DNA of 64,000 nucleotides from Boletus sp. NGJ (Eukaryota > Basidiomycota > Agaricomycetes > Boletales > Boletaceae). Every line of letters begins with the position of its first letter. Position 1 is the first letter of the stretch. The notes under the pieces were generated by a model. That model was not told the origin of the DNA. It was given only the letters and a program-made list of their open reading frames with translations, and ran no database searches. Shown here in pieces: positions 23,640 through 34,686 of the stretch. The stretch covers positions 434,001-498,000 of the forward strand of contig JAGTXK010000190.1 of NCBI GenBank assembly GCA_019096195.1, in the 5' to 3' direction. A program made the position numbers and the translations under genes.

Positions 23640-25376
23640 CTAAAAAACATCCCCCATCAGTCGGTACACCAGCACAGCCACACAACAGAGCGACAACGCT
23701 CCAATCAACATCTCATGCCATTCTAGCCATATCCACATCCGCACCATGACCTCTATACCAGTCATCCTAAACGTCGGTAGGGTTGTATCATCTACCCACT
23801 TTCCGAGCTGTGATGCCGCTATCCTTCGCATGCGAACATTGTACCACGCTACGCCAACACCCACACCAACAAGCGGGATCTGAGGTACCCAAGATGGTAG
23901 CTGGATGTCGCCGTCTGGTTCATGTGCGAACGGTTCGTCGTCCAAAGCGATCGAGGTGCCGCTCACAGCGGCGTTCAGGATTCTCTCCTGCAGAATTGCT
24001 GGTATATCCGGGCGCAAAATCGAGCCTCGTCCAATCCCAAGTAGATCAGCATGACCAGCGTCCAGTGCACCCTGGAGGTGCGCTGGAGAACGAAGACCAC
24101 CTGTAAGGAGAATCAGAGGGACGTTGGCTCCCCCCGGAAAATTCGTCCTCAGGCATTCTCGCGCCTTTTTTGCGAACTGAGCAAAGAAGGCCTGTCTAGG
24201 GCTCGCTGCCTTTGCGGATATAAAATCTGCGACTGAGATGAGGCTTGGAGCTCGAACATCATCATCATCACTACGCACCTGGTGACTCGTAATCACCTCC
24301 ACTTATTTCGATAAAGTCGACCATCCCCCACAGTGCGATCGTGCGTATGTGATCGAGGACACGCTGGGTCTCCTCCAGTACTCTTTCATCCGAAGGTTTC
24401 TCGCCAGTCTCGACGTAATCCGCAGAATTGATTTTCACGCCAATCACAAAGTCTTTGGGGACAATAGCACGGATGCCCTCAACGATTTCGCGAACCATCC
24501 GGAGCGCGTTCTGTGATTCAACGGAATACTCGTCTCGCCGAACATTGCTCTATTGAGTATGAGATGTCAGTCACGGCGTGACTCATGTGATATAAAGTGT
24601 CAAGAGATACCTTGGGGTTGAGAAATTGAGAAAGAAGATCTGCCGAGGGTTTGAGTGGTGATTCAAGAACACCGCGATATTACTCACACCCATGCGCACA
24701 ATGAAGCTGGATTCCGTCAAACCCGGCTTCGAGAGCAGTTAATACGCCTCTGATGAATGCCTGCTGTACTTGCTTGATATCATGAAGATTCATTTCTCGG
24801 GGTTGCTGGAACAGTGCACAGAAGTAAGGATGTGGTGTATCCTGCGTGTCTAGAGACATAACTCCGTCGCGCGACCGAACACGGTTGTTCGATCCGAGCC
24901 GGACTGGACTCGGCGCCACGGGAGGAACGCCTAGTCTACGACCACCAATAAAATTCGGAGACTGACGACCAGCATGAGAGAGTTGCATGATAGCTAACGG
25001 GCGTGTTGACGGCCCACGCGGATCTTTAGCATGGATTATTCGCGCTAGTTTCTTGAACGGGGCTAACGTCTCCTCGTTGAGTACTTCAGGGACCACGGTA
25101 TCGCGCCCCAACGTAAGGTGTTCTCGAGAAACCTGGATGTTACCAGTGACGATCATTCCCCAGTCATGCTTCGCCCATTCGGTGTAGAGACCCATGTGGT
25201 ATTTGTTGGGAGGGCCACCATACATTTTCGCAAGGTGCTCGTACATGGCGACCTGGAGGTGTAGTGAGACAAGCAACGCCCAAGTAACGCAGGACCGCAC
25301 GAACCTTTGCCAATTTGTTGGTCATTGTGCGACCACTACATGGGAGAGTGACTGGTGAAAAAATTTCTGCAGCCAT
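23640..25376 (-). CDS. NADH:flavin oxidoreductase (old yellow enzyme family) with C-terminal membrane segment
   Basis: FMN-dependent TIM-barrel oxidoreductase of the old-yellow-enzyme family. Motifs in order: VAMYEHLAKMYGGPPNKYHM, EWAKHDWGMIVTGNIQVS, RPLAIMQLSHAGRQSPNF, LEAGFDGIQLHCAHG, SNVRRDEYSVESQNALRMV, FVIGVKINSADYV, DFIEISGGDYESP, NVPLILLTGGLRS and DLLGIGRGSILRPDIP. The HCAHG motif carries the substrate-side His pair region and LTGG/GIGRG bind flavin phosphate. After the barrel, a tail of about 100 residues ends in a hydrophobic helix (MLIGALSLCCVAVLVYRLMG) just before the stop at 23640-23642, suggesting anchoring to a membrane. Start is uncertain: MAAEIFSPVTLPCSG at 25374-25376 was chosen; an upstream in-frame MRHRKGSPQ near 25436 is possible. 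Confidence 0.85.
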
Positions 25377-25472
25377 TCCTCCTGGTCCCAATGTAATTGA
25401 GAAATTGGCTTGCGGAGAGCCTTTTCGATGGCGCATAAAGCTTTGAAGTGTGGTGAACAGTACCAGAATAGA

Positions 25473-25533
25473 CACAAGGCAATGGGCAGTGTTTAAGTGC
25501 GAGGAAAACGCGAAGACAAGAGTTGAAAATTAA
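25473..25533. repeat. outer left arm of a nested inverted repeat (diverged)
   Basis: The reverse complement of this segment aligns with 26280-26352, sharing GTCTTCGCGTTTTCC and TTCAACT.TTGTCTTCGCG plus GCCTTGTG, with an insertion of about 13 bp in the right copy and several mismatches. It lies in the 5' flank of the flavin oxidoreductase gene. Confidence 0.6.
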
Positions 25534-25590
25534 TCTAATCTGGACGCCTACGAACATCTAAAGTTATAACGGACCTGCAGTCATGCTCCG

Positions 25591-25680
25591 AATGTCGGTT
25601 TGAACTTGAAGTATTGAAGCCGTGAAGACTTCAAGTATCGTGTTCGCGTTTTAGCCACGAACTGACTTGTTTTGTCGTTA
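25591..25680 (+). repeat. inner left arm of a perfect 90-bp inverted repeat
   Basis: This 90-bp segment (begins AATGTCGGTTTGAACTTGAA, ends CTTGTTTTGTCGTTA) is the exact reverse complement of 26101-26190. The loop between arms is 420 bp. Flanking bases on both sides do not match, and no target-site duplication is obvious. Confidence 0.95.
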
Positions 25681-26100
25681 GACGCGGAAACACACTTTTT
25701 TCTTTTACTTTTGAAGTTTAAAATGAGCCCGAAGTGTCCGTAGAAACATGAAATTTCACCCAGGACGAGTGGTCGTGGTCGGGGAAGATTGTTGCACAGG
25801 TATGTACTTGTCGCGACCTCCATGCGACACTGTCGCAGAGCCGATTCAACTTGACCGCTGCCAGATGTTTTCCAGGAACCAGTATTATTGAAACCGACTC
25901 CTTTCGCAGCTTGTAATTCCCCAGTCTTAGCACATTTACAAATCTGAGGGTTTAACCATTTTTTTTATTTGTGCTACACTCTTCTCCTTGTTACACTAGC
26001 ACTCTTCTGGGAGCATGATTGTAAAAGTACTTACTGTAGCGCGCTGACTGCGCATGCCACCGATTGGGCGATTGGTTTCACGGGTTCGCCAGTTGTATCA

Positions 26101-26190
26101 TAACGACAAAACAAGTCAGTTCGTGGCTAAAACGCGAACACGATACTTGAAGTCTTCACGGCTTCAATACTTCAAGTTCAAACCGACATT
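26101..26190 (-). repeat. inner right arm of the perfect 90-bp inverted repeat
   Basis: Exact reverse complement of 25591-25680 by direct comparison of all 90 positions. The loop (25681-26100) has no long open frame with a recognisable product; it is AT-rich around 25950-25990. Confidence 0.95.
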
Positions 26191-26279
26191 AAATTGGGTC
26201 CGTGATAGATTTTCGCCGACGTGCAGACACTCTGTCTCATGATAGAGACTTCAGGTTCCAGCGCCGCCGAGATGTCGTG

Positions 26280-26352
26280 TTAATCTTCAACTTTTGTCTT
26301 CGCGTTTTCCGCTACGTTTTACTCGCGCTTAATCACCGCCCGCCGCCTTGTG
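26280..26352. repeat. outer right arm of the nested inverted repeat (diverged)
   Basis: Diverged inverted copy of 25473-25533 (see that entry). It is followed at once by an ATG (26357) with a short open frame. Confidence 0.6.
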
Positions 26353-26356
26353 AGAC

Positions 26357-26790
26357 CATGACTACGTATACGACCAGTACGCTCGACGCAGCCCACATGT
26401 CTGCCGGTCCACGACTCCCGTCGGTGCTCAAGTCGAGGCCCGCAACCCAAGACAGTGGGCAACATCCGAGTCGTCTCTGTCGCGTGCACGCCTAACCTTC
26501 TCCCCAGCGACGACCGTCCAGAAAGTCATTGATGCAAGCCTTGGCTGGGTGACATCTCCTGCAGAGTACGTTTCCATCTCCTCCTTCTAGAGCGACGCTG
26601 AGCTCGCATAGAACGCCAATCTTTATCTGTGCATTTCAAGGTACATCCTCACCATCCGTTTGTGTGCATACGTTGCTGACACGCTGAAGACTGCAACAGG
26701 CTGTTTCCGTCTCGTGAGCGCGTTATGCTCCATCGCAAGCGCGACCACGATTCTGAAGATGATCGGGACATTCTAACGTGGAACGAGTAA
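26357..26790 (+). other. unresolved stretch with short open frames
   Basis: A 45-codon frame begins MTTYTTSTLDAAHMSAGPRL at 26357 and a second protein-like piece (FPSRERVMLHRKRDHDSEDD) lies near 26703-26760 before a stop. They could be exons of a small gene placed behind the right repeat arm, or remains of one. No family was recognised. Confidence 0.2.
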
Positions 26791-26875
26791 CAAGAAACCC
26801 TCCAATCTGCCTCGCTACCAACTACTGCTGTCTCTTCATGGGGACTACCAAGAATGCTACCGTCTCCAATTTCAA

Positions 26876-29393
26876 TCAATCATACCCTTTTCCACTTCTC
26901 TGTTTCACTCTCTTCCCCTTCTTGTGGTGCTTCTTCCCAAACCCTTCTGCCCCCACTCCATTCATAGTCACGGCAGACCTCCCTGTCCCCGGCCCGAGCG
27001 GCGTGCCATCGTTTGCCATCATATTCTGGTGTGGATATAACCTCCCCCTTGTGAATTCCTGTCCGTGCCGCGCAGACCCTTGCACGAACGGACGTGACGA
27101 AAGCGAAGTATTATGTGCGAAAAACTCATTATCCAGTGCGAGGGACTTTGGACCGCTCGCTTGGGTAGTCAAAATGGAGTCGTGATCCGATGTTATTGTA
27201 GACGAAGGAGCGGGTGCGGCAGCAACATATGTATCTGCGCCTTTCACGACACGCGTAGTAGGCGCCCGTTTCTTTCGTGCAGCGCGGAGAAGCGATAGTT
27301 CATGCGTCCGTTCGTTGAACGACTCTTCCGACGTTCCTGGAGGCGGGTGACAGAATAAGATCTTTCCATTCACATAGTCTTTGAGAATGTATCTCGCCGC
27401 TCTTGCTTCATCCGGATTGCCTTGCCCCGAACGCATGAAGCCTCGTGCGACTGCCCGGCGCGCATATACTCGTCAGTGGAATGATCTCACAAGAAAAGCA
27501 TCACATACTGGCATAAGCAATCAACAAATCCTCTGCCGTCACATTCCCATCTCCATCTTCCTCCACGCTTCTTACCTTGATACTCAAACCATACAATGCT
27601 CCCAGAACATCCTTGGGTATCCTTCTCACGACAAGTGCAACTGGTCCCGTATATTCTCGCATCTGATCAATGGGTAGCACACCATCGCAAACCAGTGCTG
27701 CCTTCGTCGTTGCGAATTGCGGGAAAACCAGGCCCGGACAGTCGCATAAGACGATAGTGGGAGAAAGGTGAATGGTTTGGAAATGTTTGGTTTTGCCTGG
27801 TGTGGCAGAGACGCTAACTTTTTTCTCTCCAAGGAGGGCGTTAATTGTACTTGACTTCCCGACGTTGGGATAACCAACAAGGCCCACTACGAGTTTTGCT
27901 GGTGGTTCGCCTGAGCGAACTTTAAAGCCTAGATTGTTGCTATCAGATGGCAGTTGTGTATGGAACAAAAACGTTGCGTACCTGATAGATCGGGTGCAGC
28001 GGAGATGAACAAATCTTCAAGTTCCAATACGCTCAAGACTTTTGTCCTCGAATCCCGCCCATCGGGTGTATCCTCTTCTGTAGGGACATATCTAAACCTC
28101 TCATCATCGGATTCTGAGTCAATACCAGAATCTGGCGGTACATCATTTTCTTCATCGTCATCATCATCTGGTGTATGAGGGCCATCCGAGTCAGATGAAG
28201 ACTCCGTTTCAGCAGTCGTATTTGAGCTAGTCCCTTGTCGACCCGCGGCTGTATCTGACCGCTGTTGTGGAATGCTAGATTCTGTTTCACGCTGTGCTAG
28301 GGATTCGCGGCGCACTTGTTGTAATGCAGCAGCATTGGCGGCCGAGAAAAATGCGAATCGAATCCCTTGCTCATCAAAGTAATCTGCCCATATTCGTCTA
28401 TCGCCCCGCAATCAATATGAGCAAGCACGCACGGTATCGAAAGTTGGCCATGGCCTACCTTTGCGTTGCAGTCAAAAGATCAGCTTTGTTTACCAACAAC
28501 AAACTCCTCCTCAACCCTTTCCCAGTCCCAGCCTCGCCTTCTGCTCCCTCTACGTCTTGCACGTAAGACTCGAGATCCTCACACCGGAATTTTAACGGAT
28601 TGCGTGCGTCAACTATCTGCACTACGAGATGGGAACGCTCAAGTACCCGCCAGAGCTGACGCCATACTTCGATATTGCGCTCAAAAGGTGTGAGCAAGAA
28701 TTTTTCTTCTTCCTGTAATCTGTCGAAACGAGAGACAATCCATAAGTACCGCACTTTTCCCAACTAAACGAGAGATAGTAGGGAATGCACATACTGTGCC
28801 AATCCTCTCCTCCACTCCAAGAATGCGTCCTTTTCCCGTCGATCTAGTTGGACAGTCGTTATGGTTTTCGTCCAAGGTGGCCTTCTCGGGACTCTCAGAC
28901 GTTCCTTGTTGGCCTGGTGTTTACTAAGCGTGGCTTGTTCCTCCGACTCCGTGAGAAGGTAGGGATTTTGAGTTGACGCCGATTGTATGATTTTAATGTT
29001 GCGGCGCTCTGGAACATAACTCGGATGAGCTGTCAGGAAAGAGGAGACGAGAGATCAATCTCCCCGTACCAGCTGTAAATTCGGTGCCAGCCAACTGAGC
29101 GGTGTTCAGGAACTCGTCGAGATCCCGTTCTTGGGTGACGGATTTCAGACGAGATGTCGAGTCTAAATCCGTGGTATACTATGGTGAGGTGGTGGTGAGG
29201 TGAATGGAAAGCTACAGGACAGTCAGAGGGGCATACAAGGCCTGATTCCTGCCTCTCACGGGCATCTTTGACTTTGCGATTGATGATCGCTCGACCAAGG
29301 CCGGACGGATTCTGGTTTTTCTGTCTCGGAGGCTAAACGCAAGCGTTTTGGTAGGTTAATGGTCAGTGAACGGTTGGTTTACGCTCTCACCAT
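26876..29393 (-). CDS. LSG1: LSG1 large-subunit GTPase (60S ribosome maturation)
   Basis: Cytoplasmic circularly permuted GTPase that helps release Nmd3 from pre-60S subunits. After the start, NQNPSGLGRAIINRKVKDAR and LYTTDLDSTSRLKSVTQERD match the family N-terminus. The GTPase motifs come in permuted order: DARNPLKFRCEDLESYV, NKAD (G4), an acidic Ser/Asp/Glu insertion of about 100 residues, then GLVGYPNVGKSSTINALLG (G1), SVSATPGKTKHFQTI and LCDCPGLVFP (G3). The C-terminal part has ARYILKDYVNGKILFCHPPP and ends in a lysine-rich HHKKGKRVKQRSGKG before the stop at 26876-26878. The best N-terminal model has a first exon that is only the ATG (29391-29393), followed by an intron GTGAGA..ACAG. The gene looks complete. 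Confidence 0.93.
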
Positions 29394-29721
29394 TAGACAG
29401 GCCGAGCAGGAGTGAGCGGTGTCAATGAATAATATGAGACCAGAGTGAACATCATGGCCAACCAGATGCTGATTAAGAATCTGACGTCTGTTGTAGGAAA
29501 TGCCCCTGAGCAACCTGAATCAAAGTAGGTCTCAAATGTAGTCCTTACTTACAGTGCCTATTTGAACGACGGGTGCTACACAATGGACTCACTCCAAAGA
29601 CCGTAAGGTGACACACGAACTCGTGGCTCAGGTACTAAAGTTGGCTAGGGTAAACTTATTAAAACCACCATGGGTCTCTCGTAGGTCTGTGCAGTAAATA
29701 AATGACGACAGGCGTCATATG
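29394..29721. other. intergenic, nothing recognised
   Basis: About 330 bp between the LSG1 start and the TFIIE-alpha stop. It should hold the LSG1 promoter; no motif stands out. Confidence 0.6.
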
Positions 29722-31494
29722 CTAGGAGCGCGCCTTGAACACCTCAAAGTATGCCATATACTCATCCGGTGTCATGAGCTCTTGGTCCTCCTCAGTAACC
29801 TCCGAGAACGGTTTTTGTTCGCCATTAACTGATGAAAAGGATATAAGCTGCCATGTATAATCGTCCATCGAACTCATGACTCATACCAGAGACAAGTGGA
29901 TCATCTCCTCCACGACTCGTTTCTGCTTGCGGGTGACCAACCCCATTGGTATCGGGAGGTTCCGGTTCCAGTTTCGCAAGCTTCTTCGCCGCTGCTCCCT
30001 CGTCTTCCTGAGAGCGCGATCTTTTTCGATATCCATTGAGTGTTTCCAAGTGTTGGATCACATGTTTCGATTCTTCTTCCTCTTCCAGATCCTCGCTTCC
30101 CAGTCCCGACGGCGTCGCTTGAGTAGAGGCTGCGTTAGAAGCCGCCAGTGAAGCATAATACTGTTCATAATCTATCCCAGAAATTGAGTGGAGAAGAAAA
30201 GTTAAACCGGTTCAACTTACAATCCGCCTCGGTATTAATTTCTGGCTTGATATCTTCAGCTGGTTGTGCAACCTGGGGCAGTCGTGATGGGCCAATGGTC
30301 CCTAAACCTTTCAGCGACTCATCACCGGAAGGTAAGGCAGGTTGAACGGCCATCGCCCGTGCACTCTCCTGAATACCGAGCGCTGTGAGATCGCCCGTGA
30401 TAGTACTCTTGAGATGCCACGCTGGGAGAAGGTTTTGTTGTCGTTTCGCTGCTGCCTCTGCATCCCGTTCTTGTCGCCTTGTCGCCTCGTCTTTGTCCAT
30501 TGACATGACGATCCCAATACCTTCGTCTTGCCGACCAGAACCTGATGACCCAGCAATTTTTAGACCCGAGGACTGACCAGCCTTTTGTTTCTCCGTGTCC
30601 ACGACGTTGTTTTTGATCCATGAAGGTACATCCAATCTGCGAGTTTCATCAGTGTAGCTTCGGACAAATGACGGAAGTGACTGACGCAGGAAGAATCATG
30701 GATTCTGTTTTCCGCAAACCCTCGATAATAAAGCGCATTGCACGATTGAAGCGCTGCATTCGATCCTGGCTCCCTCTTACAGATTCAGCATTCTCATTGT
30801 CGATTACTTCGCCATGGCAAATCTCGCAGACAAACATTTGTTTGGCGAAATCCATGAGCTTGTCGGCCTCCAGTGGTGTATACGATTTTCCACATTGCGG
30901 ACAGATGTATCCTTTGTTATCTAGTTCCTGTCGGAGAAGGGGGGGAATTAGGGTGGAAAATTAACATGATTCAAGATATCAAAACGGACGTTCCGCAGAC
31001 TAGAATCAATGATCCTTCGCATCTCGGCGATTCGCCACTTGACAACATCGCAGAAATGCTTGTAATGTATGTAATAGTATTGCTTGCCCACGGATCTTTG
31101 GGCACCCTCTTTGAGTTCGTTTTGACGGTAGCTGGAACAACCATGAGGTCAAAGCGGGCGATTTGCAAGGGGGTGCGACTTACACGTCCACGAGACGGTC
31201 ATTCCCCAGAACGGCCATCAACTTGTTCAGCTCTTTAGCCTGAAGCCCCATTCGTCCGGCCAAATCGTCATCTTTGAGACTGCAATTCTCAACATGTCAC
31301 ACGAGGTTGCGAGGAAAACAATGAAGGTGGCATTCAGCAGGAGTTCAGGATGCTCCACATCTCTGCTATGTAAATACTTACACGGGATGCCGAGCAAGCT
31401 GGTCCAAGATGATGATATATTTTGGCTCGTAAAATCCACGTGCGACGTGCTGAACGAGGAGACGGAGTGTCTCTTGTTCTTCCTTCGTGGTCAT
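29722..31494 (-). CDS. TFA1: transcription factor TFIIE alpha subunit
   Basis: Large subunit of general transcription factor TFIIE, which recruits and stimulates TFIIH at RNA polymerase II promoters. The start MTTKEEQETLRLLVQHVARG opens the extended winged helix (EPKYIIILDQLARHP). The zinc ribbon follows: GYICPQCGKSYTPLEADKLM and FVCEICHGEVIDNENAES give the four cysteines as two CxxC pairs. Next are QRFNRAMRFIIEGLRKTESM and DVPSWIKNNVV, then a long charged region, and an acidic C-terminus (SEVTEEDQELMTPDEYMAYF) ending EVFKARS with stop at 29722-29724. Introns occur between these blocks. The start at 31492-31494 lies only 23 bp from the ATG of the divergent small ORF. Confidence 0.93.
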
Positions 31495-31517
31495 CCCAAA
31501 CACCCCGCCGCACCACT

Positions 31518-31839
31518 ATGAGCGTCCAAAGACCCGCGAAAGCGCTTCTTGCGCGCGAAGGGCTTCTGAATGTTGGCCTTGCGTCGAGCGAAACGTTCGA
31601 AAATAGTGGAGAAAAAACAAGCCAAGTTTGAGTCCATCAGCCATTGACTTTTGGAAATGACTCAGCGGCTTACGTCAGATGCTCGCAAGGAAGTCAGTTC
31701 CGACCTCGACCACTGGCACAGTTCATCTTCCGGACAACTAGTCAGATTTGCATGGAGGCTGCCGACCGTCGTCGAACGGATGGATCTTACTTCAACCCGG
31801 GAGCCTATAAACGTGCAATTACCCATCTCTTCCTCATGA
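31518..31839 (+). CDS. small hypothetical protein, divergent from TFIIE-alpha
   Basis: A two-exon model reads MSVQRPAKALLAREGLLNVG, LASSETFENSGEK, then an intron 31626-31665 (GTTTGA..CTCAG), then LTSDARKEVSSDLDHWHSSS, GQLVRFAWRLPTVVERMD and a stop at 31837-31839: 93 residues. Both exons keep one frame across the junction. I do not recognise it. A competing frame over 31644-31922 (RPLAQFIFRTTSQICMEAAD) is also open, so the frame choice is not certain. More exons may follow; an open frame at 31984-32259 (HPTPDKVQTFTSRLHNK) is a candidate. Confidence 0.35.
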
Positions 31840-33287
31840 ACCCTGAGATCCATGCGGACACCCAAACCCATCTCCATTCGTTTAGCTCTAATCTCAGTGA
31901 TGCTCGCCGTACTAATATGTGATCACCACTCGTACTAGATTTACTTGGTACATTCGAGTGACCAACTGTAGGTACTTTCTTTTATGGGCTTTGCAAACGG
32001 TGTTGCTGCGCTTCAGTGCCAGATCTTGGATGGACCAGAGGGTCGCGACTGTATGTACTACATCAGGCGAAAAGGCTCTCGGTTACTCGCGGCGCATCCT
32101 ACACCCGACAAGGTTCAAACGTTCACTTCCCGACTACATAATAAGAGGGCAACTGATTGCGACATACCTGCTGACCCCTACTGCGAAGTGATAGGGAGTC
32201 CACTCTTCGGCGGCCGTTCCTCTGGTCACCGTTTTCTGTTCATGTCCTTGGTATTGTGACATCGCCTTTCCACAGAAGGAAATTACGACCGAACGTTGCG
32301 GTGCTTTCATGCACATTATCATCTACGTGATACAGCTGGTCTGCGCGAGACGCGAAGTTTCGGCCAGTACGGTGGTCAAATTTTCGGGTCGAGCTGCTAT
32401 TATTGGCAGGTCGCTGTGGCTGACCACTGGCATTCGATGAACATTCCGCCACCCAGGCTTGCAAAATCCGCTTCGCAATTTGTCAGTAACCAAAGTATCA
32501 AGCTTTCATATCCATTCCATTCCATTTCTGTTCTTTGTTTTTCCAGCCCATATCGTGATTACAGCGTCGATAGCGGGCAACTCAGAGTGCCTGGCCAGCT
32601 CGGTGAGTTGTACCCCGTTTCGTAAAGCGATAGCCCTCACAATTACGATAGAATGTTGTTGGGATTGTGCGATATCATTGAATCCTAACCCGTAACTTTA
32701 TCCAGTTAGGATAGGATACATCCAGACCGCAGTGATGTCAAGATAAACCCCATATGCCACGTTGCACCGGCAATGACAAGATACGCTTCAGGTCTGTCCA
32801 TCGTCGGCGAGCCACAGCTCCAGTTGATTGTCCTACTTCGGGGTTCTGTATAGCACTTCTAACCAGACGGTTCTTATCCTTTAACTTATCGTGTTGGACC
32901 CGCGGTGATGCCCGTGTGAGTGCCTCAGTTCAATCATTCTGTTGTTGGCGCGGCGCCCTGATTTGAAACATGCATGAATTCTGCGTTGATCGGACTCTTC
33001 TCAATTTGCCAGTCGGTCCAAGGATCCGACATCGTACCCGACATCGTACCCCATATTGAGCATGATCTGAGTACAGGACAGGGCCGCCGCTTTTTATATA
33101 TGGTATTCGGTTTGCGCTTGATCGGACTTGATGATTACCAAGCGCTGATGATACCCCCTTTCGCAACACCCCAGATTCATTCAGTTAGGCTGACGAGTCA
33201 GAGTTCATGGTACTGTTTGCACGTATATAAACCACCCCTTTCAAAGACTGGGTCAGTCAATTTCGCCTCCACACCTGCTCAAATAAA
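31840..33287. other. 1.4-kb gap with no firm gene
   Basis: Only short open frames are present (for example 31984-32259, +), none with a recognised product. A short direct repeat (CCGACATCGTA twice, near 33026-33050) lies near the right end, before the NmrA promoter. Confidence 0.5.
33224..33230 (+). promoter_or_regulatory. TATA box of the NmrA-like gene
   Basis: TATATAA sits about 60 bp before the start codon of the NmrA-like gene, in a compact promoter. A strong TATA suggests condition-dependent expression, as is usual for such genes in fungi. Confidence 0.55.
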
Positions 33288-34686
33288 ATGTCTGCACGCA
33301 TTGTTACCGTCTTTGGTGCTACAGGTACCCAAGGTAGCACCGTCGTCGTCCCTACTATACGTGACCGAGTTCACCGTTTCCCATAGGTTCTTCCGTCGTC
33401 AGAACGTTACTCGCAGATGGGACATTCACCCCGAGGGCGGTGACACGGAACACCAACTCGGAGAAGGCGTTAAGACTCAAGGCACTTGGTGCTGAAGTCG
33501 TACAAGGCGATCTCTGGGACGTACCTTCCCTCACGAACGCGATGAACGGTGCAGAGGGGGTATTTGGGGTAACTTTGTTTCTTTTTCCCGGCATCTTGAG
33601 CTCAAGGTCCCTCCACCCAGGTCACTGATTATTATGATCCCAAAAATTCTGCTCAAGGGCCAACCAGCGAAGTGCTTTTGGGAAAGAACTTGGTTGATGC
33701 CGCAGTCGCATCCGGCGTCAAGTTCTTTATCTGGAGGTAGTGCACACGTGGTCCTGACGTCATCTCGTGTGTAACTTTTATTGCTTCAGCTCCCTCCCAA
33801 GCTGTACCAGAGTATCCAACGGAAAATATCAAAATGTGTACCACTTTGACAGTAAGTTTATTCCAGTGCTAGACATGCTATTCCTAATGCGCGAATTATT
33901 CATTGATTAGACAAAGCCAATGTCGATGATTACCTTCAAGACAGTCAGCTTCCGCACGCTATTCTTCACACGGGTGCGTCCATGTCCGTTCTGAGTGAAC
34001 CAATGTGCAAATATTCGTGTAGGATGGTTCTCCGAGAACATGTGGAAGTAAGTGGTTTGGACAAAGTAATATCCCATGGCTGATGCACACTATTCACAAA
34101 GTCTCAGCTACCTGACTCTGACATCGGACTCGTCCTCCTACGAGCTTACCATACCGAAGTATGATCCCAACTCCCCGCAATACTTCGCCTGGATTGAACG
34201 CGACCTGGGGCAATGCGTACTCGCACTACTTAAACATTACAAGGATGACTCGGCGCACATCTTGGGCGAGACCTTTTATGTAGTCAGCGACAAGATGAAC
34301 TACACGGACTACGCGAATGTGATCGAGAGAGGTAGCGTGCTACTCAGCGCCAGGGTCGATCCTTGATACTCATACTCACGGTGCAGCGGTCGGAAAGCCC
34401 GTTCGTTTCGTGACTGGTGCAACCACTGGAATGGAGGTAAGGCCTATTGTTTTTGTTCTGTTGTCAATAATTGTTCATATTCGTGAAACCCACCAGGAAC
34501 TTGATGAGATGGTATGTATTCACGCCGCTTAGAGATTGTACCTCACGCCAAATGTAGTATGAGTTCCAATCCGAGTTCGGCTTGTATCCGCACACTGCTA
34601 TTCCCGACCCTCGTCTGGAGCGTCTCGGAGTGAAGTTCCATTCGAACGAAATGTTCGCGGAAGAGTTGAAGAAGCGATATGCTTAA
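33288..34686 (+). CDS. NmrA-like NAD(P)-binding Rossmann protein
   Basis: Member of the NmrA-like branch of atypical short-chain dehydrogenases, often redox-sensing regulators without enzyme activity. The start is MSARIVTVFGATGTQG; a first intron (about 33326-33385) joins it to SSVVRTLLADGTFTPRAVTR, giving the GATGxxG nucleotide-binding loop. Then come ALGAEVVQGDLWDVPSL, NGAEGVFGVT, LLGKNLVDAAVASGVKFFIW, HAILHTGWFSENMW, WIERDLGQCVLALLKHY, ADKMNY-like SDKMNYTDYANVIE, GKPVRFVTG and an end EMFAEELKKRYA with stop at 34684-34686. Length near 320 residues fits. About seven short introns are needed. Confidence 0.87.

Noticed and set aside
25473-26352. Calling the inverted repeat a complete terminal-inverted-repeat transposon
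   Set aside because: No target-site duplication, no transposase in the 420-bp loop, and outer arms of different age.
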